NCBI GenBank assembly: GCA_946902985.2
Contig: OX336388.2
Coordinates: 230,260,467-230,324,466 of the forward strand
Direction: 5' to 3'
Origin: Meconema thalassinum
Lineage: Eukaryota > Arthropoda > Insecta > Orthoptera > Tettigoniidae
Length of the DNA stretch: 64,000 nt
The notes beneath the pieces were generated by a model, which was given only the letters and a program-made list of their open reading frames with translations, was not told the DNA's origin and did not search any database. A program made the position numbers and the translations under genes. Shown here piece by piece: positions 43,287-51,587 of the stretch; the first letter of the stretch is position 1, and the number at the start of each line of letters is the position of its first letter.

Positions 43287-44726
43287 CAAGAAGTTCCGTG
43301 ACGAACTAAAGAGCCTACTTTTCTTAAACTTTAAGATTCATGCCAATGATTAATCTATATGGATCAATCTAGAATAATTACGAAATTAGGTTGGTAATAT
43401 CGAAATTTCTAATTAGTTCAAAATACTGTATACCTGGCATAAAGTAGCCACTTAGAAAACTACAGTTGGCAGCCCTGGTGACTGAATATATTCTTAGTTC
43501 CATCTCTTAAGGTACAGAATACAAAATTTGGTTGAAGTCCAATGGATAGCATGGACGTTACATGCAGTTAAACATTGGATCTAACAGCGCGCGTAAAATC
43601 ATGTTGGCAACAATGACATAGGCTACATGTATTTGTCAGAAATAATCTGAAATAATATGATCTATTGTTGTCTCAATTTTGAATGAAATCCATTAGTTAG
43701 TATAGAAGTTACAATCATTTTAAAATTGGACCTATCAGCAGGCTTAGAATCATGTTGGCAGCACTGGCGTAGGCCTATATTAGTTACTCCAAATTTATCT
43801 ATAATGCCAGGTACTGTACGTGTGCAAAGTTTAGAGCTATTGGCTTACATACTTTCTGATATATTGATATTAGGGTAACAAAAATAGAGACAGTATTTAT
43901 TAACAGTTGGCAGCCCTGGTTACTCTTAAGAATCGGCATAGTCATATCTGCTATAGTACACATAGCACACACGAAATTTGGTTGAAATCCAAATGATAGT
44001 ATAGAAGTTATATGTATTTAAAGTTGGACCTCTCAGCAGGCCTAGAATCATGTTGGTAGCACTGAGGTATATAAGTTACTCCAAATTAATATAGAATGTC
44101 AGGTACTATACGTGTGCATAGTTTCAAGCTGTCGGCTTGCATACTTTCTGATATATGGGTATTTGGTTTTAAAAAAATGAGAGCATTTATTAACAGTTGG
44201 CAGCCCTGGTGGCTCTTAAGAATACGCCCATTCATATATGTTTATGTACACATAGCACATACGAAATTTTGTTGAAATCCAATTGATAGTGTAGATGTTA
44301 TATGCATTTAAAATTTGGACTTACCAGCAGGCTTAGAATAATTTTGGCAACACTACCATGAATGGCCTCCTGGAAATTAAACTGCAATATTATTATCTAT
44401 ACGTGTGCCAATTTTGAAACAGCTCCAATTCATACCTTCCAAGATATCCAACATGGAGCTCAAATTTCAATTGCGTTTTTTCAGCAGTTGGTAGCACTGA
44501 CATAATTTTCAAATATGGCCGTGAGATATTCAGATATAGATAATTACTCCTACCAAGTTTTGTTTCGATTGCTGCAGCCGTTTAGGGGTTGATAGGGACA
44601 CACACACACCCACACAGCCAGACAGACCGACAGACAGAAGGACAGACAGACAGACAGACAGACACACATTTGCCCGATCTCATAAGTCTACTTTTTCCTC
44701 ATTTTTGCAAAATGTGAAAAGTAGGC
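43287..44726 (+). mobile_element. Hairpin-ended non-autonomous element, copy A
   Basis: This 1.44-kb element has no coding capacity. It begins CAAGAAGTTCCGTGACGAACT, in which AGTTC and GAACT (43,292-43,307) form a hairpin, followed by AGCCTACTTTT. The interior has diverged repeats marked by ACAGTTGGCAGCCCTGG at 43,462, 43,903 and 44,193, the last two 290 bp apart, plus a variant near 44,482. Near the right end come GCTGCAGCCGTTTAGG, a CA/CAGA microsatellite and a terminal hairpin with arms AGTCTACTTTTTC and GAAAAGTAGGCT. The order of subterminal motif, internal repeats, microsatellite and 3' hairpin is like HINE/DINE-1 (Helentron-derived) elements, but a MITE-like DNA transposon is also possible. 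It forms an inverted pair with copy B. Confidence 0.75.
44590..44667 (+). repeat. (CA)n/(CAGA)n microsatellite inside copy A
   Basis: A run of ACACAC followed by CAGA-type units occupies the subterminal region of element copy A. The opposite arm (copy B) has only a short ACACACA at the matching place, near 44,920-44,930, so the run expanded after the two copies separated. Confidence 0.9.
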
Positions 44727-44854
44727 TAATAAACATAAATAAAATACAGTGGTAAATCACCTCTCTGTTCCGCCCCTTAAAACAACAATAACTAACTAAG
44801 AAATAAAATATCTTCAAAAATATTCTGCCCTAAAGGCGGTTAAATGAATTCTTA
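44727..44854. other. Spacer between inverted elements, with LINE-tail remnant
   Basis: This 128-bp spacer separates the 3' ends of two inverted elements. It contains GCCCCTTAAAACAACAAT at 44,772-44,789, identical over 18 bases to the retroposon tail in the satellite at 22,864-22,881. It is therefore probably a scrap of the same LINE/SINE tail family. Confidence 0.65.
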
Positions 44855-46228
44855 GCCTACTTTTCACATTTTGCAAAAATGGGGAAAAAAGTAGACTTAT
44901 GAGATCGATCCGGGCATATGTGTGTGTCCCCCCTATCAACTCCAAAACGGCTGCAGCAATCGAAACCAAATTTGGTATGAATAAAGATCTATACATGAAT
45001 ATCTCAAGCCCATATTTGAAAATTATGTCAGTGCTACCAACTGCTGATAAACAGCACTTGAAATTTGAGCTCCATGTTGGATACCTTGGAAGGTATTCAT
45101 GGGAGGTATTTCAAATTTGGCACATGTATAGATAATAATATTTCAGTTTAATTTCCAGGAGGCCATATATGACAGTGTTGCCAAAATGATTCTAAGTCTG
45201 CTGAAAGGTCCAATTTTTAAATGGATATAACTTCTACACTACCAATTGGAATTCAAACAAACTTCGTATGTACTATGGGTTAAAAAAAACAGATATGACT
45301 GAGCGTATTCTTAAGAGCCACCAAGGCTGCCAACTGTTAATGAATAGTCTCAATTTCTCTTATCAAAATACAAATATATCAGAAAGTATGCAAGCCGACA
45401 TCTTTAAACTATGCACACGTTTATTAACTGACATTCTATATTAAATTAGAGTAAGTAATATACATCAGTGCTACCAACATGATTCTAAGCCAGCTGATAG
45501 GTCCAATTTTAAATACAAGAAACTTATATACTATCATTTGGATTTCAACCAAATTTCGTGTGTGCTATGTGTACCATAAAAGATATGACTATGCGTCTTC
45601 TTAAGGGCAACCAGGGCTGCCAACTGTTAATAAATGCTGTCTCTATTTTTGTTACCCTAATATCAATATATCAGAAAGTATGCAAGCCAATAGCTCTAAA
45701 CTTTGCACACGTATAGTACCTGGCATTCTAGATTAATTTGGAGTAACTAATATACGTCAATGTTGCCAACATGATTATAAGTCTGCTGATAGGTCCAATT
45801 TTAAAATGCATGTAACTTCTATACTAACTAATGGATTTCATCCAAAATTGGCACAAGAATAGATCATATTATTTCAGATTTCTGACCAACAGATGCATGA
45901 CATTGTTGCCAACATGATTTTACGTGCGCTGTTAGATCCAATGTCTAACTGCATGTAACGTCCATGCTATCTATTGGACTTCAACCAAATTTTGTATTCT
46001 GTACCTTAAGAGACGGAACTAAGAATATATCCAGTCACCAGGGCTGCCAAATATAGTGCTATATAAGGCTACATTATACCAGGTATACTGTATTTCGAGC
46101 TAATTAGAAATGTTGATATTACCAACTTAATTTCGTCATTATTCTAGATAGATCCATTTAGATTAATCATTGGCATGAATCATAAATTTTAAGAAAATAG
46201 GCTCTTTAGTTCGTCACGGAATTTCTTA
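44855..46228 (-). mobile_element. Hairpin-ended non-autonomous element, copy B (inverted)
   Basis: Read on the minus strand this is the same element family as copy A. It starts at about 46,228 with AAATTCCGTGACGAACT, in which one base of the left stem is decayed. It then has AGCCTATTTTC, the same TTGGCAGCCCTGG internal repeats, GCTGCAGCCGTTTTGG and a final AGTCTACTTTTTTC ... GAAAAGTAGGC hairpin near 44,855. The two copies align over their whole length but differ by many substitutions and small indels, so the pair is old. There is no coding capacity; the short frames at 44,814-44,996 and 44,899-45,135 are chance. Confidence 0.75.
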
Positions 46229-47019
46229 TTAAATATGTTATTTATGAGTCATTTTTAGTTACTCTCAATTAATTTGACTTATCACGTGTTTACATGCCAA
46301 GTACCATTCTTCTACCTCTTCTGTAAGCCACACAAACATTTTGATTTTAATATTGTGATATGATTTTCTTTGAATGTCTCCCTTCTCCGGACGCATCAAC
46401 GACGCCGTTAAAAGCGCCAAATATAGGCGCCATCTGGTGGGAGACCACCGTGACGTTGTCGTGTTCTTCACGATCGTGCTTTTTGAGCAACAGAGCGAAT
46501 TCATTATAGCGAGTGTCTTTCAAAGGATAAGGCCTTTAGCCCGCGTGTTCACATCAAAGTCATCGACGTTTGCTTCTGCTTGGCACGGATCGAGAAATTG
46601 GGCAAAAGAACGACGAGTACAAGGAGGGAGGGTGAGTAACAAGATAGGGGAAAGGAAAAAAAGACGTAGGGGTCGGGTGTATGTGTGTTGGAGAGAAATA
46701 AGAGGGACGAAGGGGTGGTGGAGAAAATAAAGGCTTGTAGTTAGTCGCTTTTAGAAAAAAAAAAATGGTACATCACTCCCTCCTCGCAGTGCTTCTCTGA
46801 CGCTAAGTGGTCCGCCGATCCGTCTTCTTTGATTCCTAACTTTTCAACGGTTTTCGCCTCATCAAGCCCATGGCTACAATTCTTCCATCCGTGTCGTGGA
46901 ATTGCTCTTATTTAACTGGCAGACCGGCCCTTTGAACTGCACTGGGATGGGAGGAGGCATCTTATAGGGTAGATTAACACTAGGCGATGCAAAGGTAGCA
47001 CAATGGTTCAATGATTAGG
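46229..47019. other. No gene seen; mixed non-coding DNA
   Basis: A 118-codon plus frame at 46,374-46,730 is the only long frame. It turns into a basic, purine-rich low-complexity stretch and shows no recognised domain, so I do not call it. A CTCF-core-like site lies at 46,426-46,440 and an A-run at 46,756-46,765. Confidence 0.5.
46426..46440 (-). promoter_or_regulatory. CTCF-core-like motif
   Basis: On the minus strand the sequence is CCACCAGATGGCGCC. It fits the published CTCF core CCASYAGRKGGCRS at every position and also the AGATGGCGC core described for Drosophila CTCF. It is a sequence match only; some insect repeats also carry GATGGCGCC strings, so occupancy is not implied. Confidence 0.4.
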
Positions 47020-47067
47020 ATATAAATCTGATGATTATGATGATGATGATGATGATAATGCTGATTC

Positions 47068-47101
<34 letters not shown>

Positions 47102-47180
47102 GTTGATAATAATATTGATGATTAAGATAATGTTGATGATAATGATAATGATAATGATGATAAAGATAATGATGAAATTA

Positions 47181-47215
<35 letters not shown>
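47020..47215 (+). repeat. (GAT)n/(AAT)n compound microsatellite
   Basis: The stretch is made of interrupted TGATGA, TAATAA and TGATAA triplets. The right part (about 47,180-47,215) is a clean TGA run that directly joins the minus-strand SINE and is probably its 3' tail. The Met/Ile-rich frame across it is not a gene. Confidence 0.9.
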
Positions 47216-47424
47216 ACCGAATTTTTGCAGCTTTTCTCAATTAATTGGGGTCGCCGGAGTCAACCAGGATCATTTTGGTTTTAGCCGGGGATTTAAGGCC
47301 GGATGGCCTTCCTGACGCTACGTGATTTTTCAGGTGAAAATTCCACCCCGCTGTCCCCGGGATTCGAACATCCGGGCGTCTGGGTGAAAGACGAGCAGCT
47401 AAGCCACAAAACCATCACGCTCCC
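47216..47424 (-). mobile_element. tRNA-derived SINE, minus strand
   Basis: Read on the minus strand, the element has a tRNA-like head containing GTGGCTTAGCTGCTCG and a B-box-like GTTCGAATCC at 47,360-47,369. The body includes GGAAGGCCATCCGGCC, and the element ends in an ATC-repeat tail (47,180-47,215). It lies between two AT-rich microsatellites, which hides any target-site duplication. It would depend on a partner LINE for movement. Confidence 0.8.
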
Positions 47425-47504
47425 CAATAATGTTGATGATAATGTTCATAATAATAAAAATAATAATAATAATGAAGATGATGTTGATAATGATGATGAT
47501 GATG
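47425..47504 (+). repeat. (AAT)n/(GAT)n microsatellite
   Basis: Interrupted AAT and GAT triplets follow the SINE head. They probably continue the microsatellite on the other side of the SINE, which suggests that the SINE inserted into a pre-existing run. Confidence 0.85.
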
Positions 47505-47507
47505 TAT

Positions 47508-47574
<67 letters not shown>

Positions 47575-48033
47575 TGTTGTGAACATTACAGGAATCCCCA
47601 ATTACATTGCTCACTACTAGAATTAGATAATATACATCAATATATAAATAAAAATACAAAAGATACATAAAGAGAAGATATATAGAGAGATACACGTTAT
47701 AATTAAGCAGAAGAAGAAGAAAAGAAGGGTTAGGTATGAGAAGGAAATGGGATGAATACAGTACAATATATTACAAGACATCTTGCAGTTTATCACAGGA
47801 CGTTGCAAACTGGTTTTCTGACATACTGAAAATATCTAAGTCAAGATGATGAACTATATTATAGTGGGATAAAATTCTGTTAATCGGCGAGTTTTTATGG
47901 TTGTCTGTGTGAACTCTCGGAATAAAGAAAATGTTTCGGAATCTACTCGGTTTCACAGCTGGTACATATAACGTAATTTTATTCTCTCTTGATTTTTAGC
48001 GTCGTCAATTTTATTGTTTACTAATTTATAGAT
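47501..48033 (-). mobile_element. Old LINE, 3' piece (RT C-terminus and ATAA tail)
   Basis: On the minus strand this piece encodes the end of a LINE protein. The fragments KLVNNKIDD and SRFRNIFFIPRV, then NSPINRILSHYN and the final DIFSMSENQF, have the pattern of CR1/Jockey-like LINE C-termini. It then ends in an (ATAA)n tail at about 47,505-47,576. Frameshifts separate the fragments. It is the downstream part of the element seen at 49,729-50,133 and 55,241-56,225. At the RTE insertion the frame rejoins cleanly: FIYK from the right piece runs into LVNNKIDD here. Confidence 0.8.
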
Positions 48034-49714
48034 TATGTTAGAATGGTGAACAAAAGGGGACAAGAGGTAGAAAATAGGGAAGAACTGAAGAAAATGTGGA
48101 AAGAATATTTTGAAGAACTTCTGAACCCAAATGGAAAAGATGGTGAGGAGGAAGAAATCGGGGAAGAGGAAGATGAACTGCAAACAGAAAAGGACTTAAC
48201 ATGGAAAGAAGTGGAAGATGCAGTGAACAAGATGAAAGGAGGGAAGGCACTGGGTGTGGATGAGTTGAGTGTGGAGATGGTGAGAGCAGCAGGAGAGGTG
48301 GGGATACAATGGTTGTACCGAGTGATGAGGACAGCATGGAAGGAAAGGAAGACCCCAGAGGTCTGGAAAAAAGGAATAATTGTCCCGATCTTCAAGAAGG
48401 GTAGTAGAACAGATTGCAAAAACTATCGGGGAATAACACTGATGAATCATTGTGCAAAGATCTTCGAGAAAGTTTTGGAAAAGAGAATTAGGACATGGAT
48501 AGAAGGAGGGATGAGGGAAGAACAACATGGCTTCAGAGCAGGAAGGTCCACAGTGGATTTGTTTTTTGCTGTAAGGCAGTTGCAAGAACAGCACTATGAG
48601 TATGGAACAGATCAACTGATGGCCTTCCTGGACATTGAGAAAGCATATGACAGTGTATGCAGAAACAAAGTATGGAAGTCCCTGGAGTATAGAGGAGTAG
48701 AGAAATGGACTATAAAGAGGATAAAGGAGATGTACAAGGGAAGCGTGAGCTGTGTGAAAGTGGGAGGAGAGAGATCAGACTGGTTGGAACAGAGAAACGG
48801 CCTGAAACAAGGAAGTGCACTGTCACCGTTACTTTTCATTGTGGTGATGGATGACATAATGACCCGAGTGGCACAAGTAATTGGGGAAGGAAAGATGAAA
48901 GCAATGGTGTTAGCAGATGATTTGATGATTTGGGGAAACAAGGAGGAGGAGGTACAGGAACAGTTGGACGTGTGGGAAGGAATAATACAAGGATATGGGA
49001 TTAAATTTAGCATAAATAAGAGTGATATGGTGATCACAACAAGGAAGAAGGAAAGAACCACAACGGGAATAACAATTGGTGGGGAACAGCTGAAGAAAGT
49101 TGAGAGTTTCAAGTATCTGGGAAACCTGATACAAGATAATGGAAGAAACGATAGAGAAATAAATGAGTGGGGAAGGCAGGCAGAAGCATTTCGGAGGAGT
49201 GTGAGAAGCATGTTATGGAGCAAGGATGTCCCTCAGAACAGCAAAAAGATCATATATCGGACGTACTATGTCCCTATCCTGACGTATGCTTCGGAGACCT
49301 GGGTTATGAAAGGAAGGGAGAAGAGCAAAATACAGGCCAGTGAGATGAGGTTCTTGAGAAGCAGTATTGGAGCTACAAAGATGGACAGATTAAGAAATGA
49401 GAGGACCAGAGAATTAATGAAGGAGGAACCATTACAGGATGGTATAGAGAAATCTAGACTTAGATGGTATGGACATGTAAAGCGAATGGAGGAGAAGAGG
49501 ATACCCAGGAGAGTACACGAGACGAAGTGGGAAGGAAAGAGACCGAGAGGAAGACAGAGTGACAGGTGGCTGAAGGGGGTGGAAGAAAGCGTGAAGGAGA
49601 AGACTGGGCAAGGGTGGAGGCTGGGAGATGGTGGGAAGGCAGAAGACGTTGGAGAGGCTTGTGTTCCAAACAGACCTGGCCAGTGGCTGGAAACTGTGCA
49701 AGATGATGATGATG
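48034..49714 (+). mobile_element. RTE-type LINE, 5'-truncated, young insertion
   Basis: This 1,681-bp insertion is flanked by a perfect 14-bp target-site duplication, ACTAATTTATAGAT, at 48,020-48,033 and 49,715-49,728. It starts in the middle of the polymerase region, so it lacks the endonuclease and the 5' UTR, as is usual for LINE copies made by target-primed reverse transcription. It ends in a GAT triplet tail, typical of RTE elements. It interrupts an older minus-strand LINE. The open frame and the perfect flanking repeats suggest recent arrival. Confidence 0.93.
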
Positions 49715-49719
49715 ACTAA
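48043..49719 (+). CDS. RTE-type reverse transcriptase, N-terminally truncated
   Basis: The frame gives 558 codons with no interruption. Reverse transcriptase landmarks appear in order: FFKK-like IFKKGSRTDCKNYRGITL, GFRAGRSTVDL, the motif A aspartate in FLDIEKAYDSV (48,631), GLKQGSALSPLLF, and LADD at 48,910-48,921. After them come SFKYLGNLI, TYASETW and a C-terminal RLRWYGHVKRM, a block common in RTE-clade proteins. The full family protein also has an N-terminal APE endonuclease, absent here. The ATG at 48,043 is simply the first in the truncated copy. The frame runs through the GAT tail (five Asp) and ends at a TAA that belongs to the target-site duplication. It would need an endonuclease supplied in trans and probably lacks a promoter. 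Confidence 0.88.
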   Translation: MVNKRGQEVENREELKKMWKEYFEELLNPNGKDGEEEEIGEEEDELQTEKDLTWKEVEDAVNKMKGGKALGVDELSVEMVRAAGEVGIQWLYRVMRTAWKERKTPEVWKKGIIVPIFKKGSRTDCKNYRGITLMNHCAKIFEKVLEKRIRTWIEGGMREEQHGFRAGRSTVDLFFAVRQLQEQHYEYGTDQLMAFLDIEKAYDSVCRNKVWKSLEYRGVEKWTIKRIKEMYKGSVSCVKVGGERSDWLEQRNGLKQGSALSPLLFIVVMDDIMTRVAQVIGEGKMKAMVLADDLMIWGNKEEEVQEQLDVWEGIIQGYGIKFSINKSDMVITTRKKERTTTGITIGGEQLKKVESFKYLGNLIQDNGRNDREINEWGRQAEAFRRSVRSMLWSKDVPQNSKKIIYRTYYVPILTYASETWVMKGREKSKIQASEMRFLRSSIGATKMDRLRNERTRELMKEEPLQDGIEKSRLRWYGHVKRMEEKRIPRRVHETKWEGKRPRGRQSDRWLKGVEESVKEKTGQGWRLGDGGKAEDVGEACVPNRPGQWLETVQDDDDD

Positions 49720-49728
49720 TTTATAGAT

Positions 49729-50133
49729 GAAAAGCAGGCCCTGACAATTTCACCTGTGAGATAGTTTTCTGACATTGAAGGACTGTAATATAAATGTGAA
49801 CGATTCGTAAGAGGGATAATAGCCAAATCATTTGTAATATACATATTTTAAGAATTTCTTTTGCATGTTCTCTATAAGCTTATTATGTTTCAATGTGTAT
49901 GGATTCCATATAACTGAAGCATATTCTAGTTGTGACCTGATGAAGGCATTAAAGAGCAATATTAAAATCCCATAGGAGAAATTAAATGAATTCCTTATTA
50001 CAAATCCCAAACATTTATGTGCTTTAGAGACAATTTTCTCTATATGTCTTTGAAATACAGGTCATTGGTAAATACAATTCCCAGATCCTGAACTTCATGA
50101 ATTTTAAGAAAGCACTCCCCGTCAATGATTGCC
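49729..50133 (-). mobile_element. Old LINE, middle piece
   Basis: On the minus strand this piece reads IIDGECFLKIHEVQDLG, then HIEKIVSKAHKCLGFVIRN, FNAFIRSQLEYASVIWNPYT and IENMQKKFLKYVYYK. This is the region after the catalytic core in CR1/Jockey-group reverse transcriptases. The left end abuts the RTE insertion and the right end abuts the full-length LINE. Removing both insertions restores continuous similarity to the flanking pieces. Confidence 0.82.
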
Positions 50134-50237
50134 CAGTCCGGTCTGAACCCTGGCAGCGACCGGTTCGCTGCGCTGTGCTTCGTTGTGAGTGACGTATTCG
50201 AGTGTCTAACTTTCAAGTCTTTTCAAGTACAGTAAAA

Positions 50238-51545
50238 ATGGCAACCAACAGCATTAGGAAAAACACGATCAAATGTGCTTTCCCCGACAAGGCCAATAAA
50301 CCAGGCCCTGCAGAAATACATGAGTGGATTCAGTACACCCTAAAACTCAACGTGGACCAATTAGAAGCCATTCAACTAGACAATCTGGAAACTGCTGTTT
50401 TCATCAAGTTCACCAGCAAACTACTGATGGAGAAGGTCCTCAACAGTACTAACGGAAAATCCCAGGTACGGAAATTTAATGGCTCTATATCTGAGGTCAA
50501 TATAACTTGTGCTGATGTTGACAGCAAACTAATCCGAATTATGAACCTTCCCATTGAACTGCCGAATGACCGGATTATGTCGTACTTTAGTAAGTACGGG
50601 AAAGTTCGTGAAATTAGAAACGAACGATAGTCAGCTACCTACCTATTCAATATTTTGAGTGGTATTCGGGCTATGCGGATTGAACTAAAAACTGCAATTC
50701 CACCCATTATTTATATCGATGGCTACAAAGCACAGGTGGTGTATGATGGACAACCTCGATCATGCTTTTATTGTAATGCCAGTGATCACTTTAGACAGGA
50801 ATGCCCAGTGAGGCGCGGTGAAACTGAAAACAAAACCGGCCCTAAGCTTCTCAGTGAAATTGTAGCCAACAAGGACAGTGACATCGTCTCACCTGCCTTA
50901 TCGGCACCTTGTTCATCTAACGTCAGTATTTCTCACGAACAACTTGCCCCACTTGATACGTCAGCTGTAGCACAAGCCACAATGGACGTGTCGCCTTCTC
51001 ACTACACCGCCTTATCGCCGCAACCAGCTGGGCCATTGCCCTCCATTAGTAAACAACAACATACTCCCACATTACAACAGGAACTCCACGGACAGCCAGC
51101 GTTGCCAGGTTTGTCTGATACTAGCCAATACACCAATGGCAGTCTAGGTAGAACGGCCAATTCTCTAGTTCCTGAAACTGACCAGAAACCTGACACTAGC
51201 ACTGCCAGCCCTGATGCGGTCACAGAAGGCGTGACCTCAGGAGACAATGCTACCAGTATGCCACCCTCAAATCAGTCCATAGTTAGTTGTGAACCACAGA
51301 CCGCTGGTATACGATGGTCGGATGAAATAGAAGACGACCCCTCCAGACACATGGATACAGAAGAGACGGGGTCACGGGACCGGGGGATCATGGACAACAA
51401 GGAACTAACTCCTCAAGAACAGGCACCTTTGAAAAATTCCTCCAAAGCTAAAACAATCCGGGCGTCAAAAGAGGGCACGCACAAGCCTTATGCGGGTGTC
51501 AGGGACCCCCGACTACAAGGCGGGAAGTCGAGCGACAAGCGTTAA
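50238..51545 (+). pseudogene. LINE ORF1, gag-like RNA-binding protein, one nonsense codon
   Basis: The start is the first ATG, in a good context (AAAAATGG). The product would be a 435-residue nucleic-acid-binding protein that packages the element RNA. An RRM-like part includes IMNLPIELPNDRIMSYFSKYG. A CCHC zinc knuckle (CFYCNASDHFRQEC) begins near codon 176, and a long Ser/Thr/Pro-rich tail follows. Codon 131 (TAG, 50,628-50,630) interrupts the frame. It follows NER and precedes SATYLF, where related proteins, as I recall them, have Trp, so a single G-to-A change from TGG is the likely cause. Both halves are in the same frame. It lies 42 bp upstream of ORF2. Confidence 0.85.
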
Positions 51546-51587
51546 AGACCACCCCATCTCCATCTTGTTTATTTGGTAAAAAACAAC

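Noticed and set aside
46374..46730. 118-codon plus-strand frame as a host gene
   Set aside because: No recognised domain, a low-complexity basic tail and no supporting splice or promoter context; a minus frame overlaps its start equally well.
47031..47315. Met/Ile-rich frame, and similar frames at 56,159-56,623
   Set aside because: They are translations of GAT/AAT/TTA microsatellites running into SINE or LINE sequence.
48033..49701. Minus-strand frames opposite the RTE and L1/Tx1-like reverse transcriptases
   Set aside because: They are antisense shadows; the plus frames carry the catalytic motifs.
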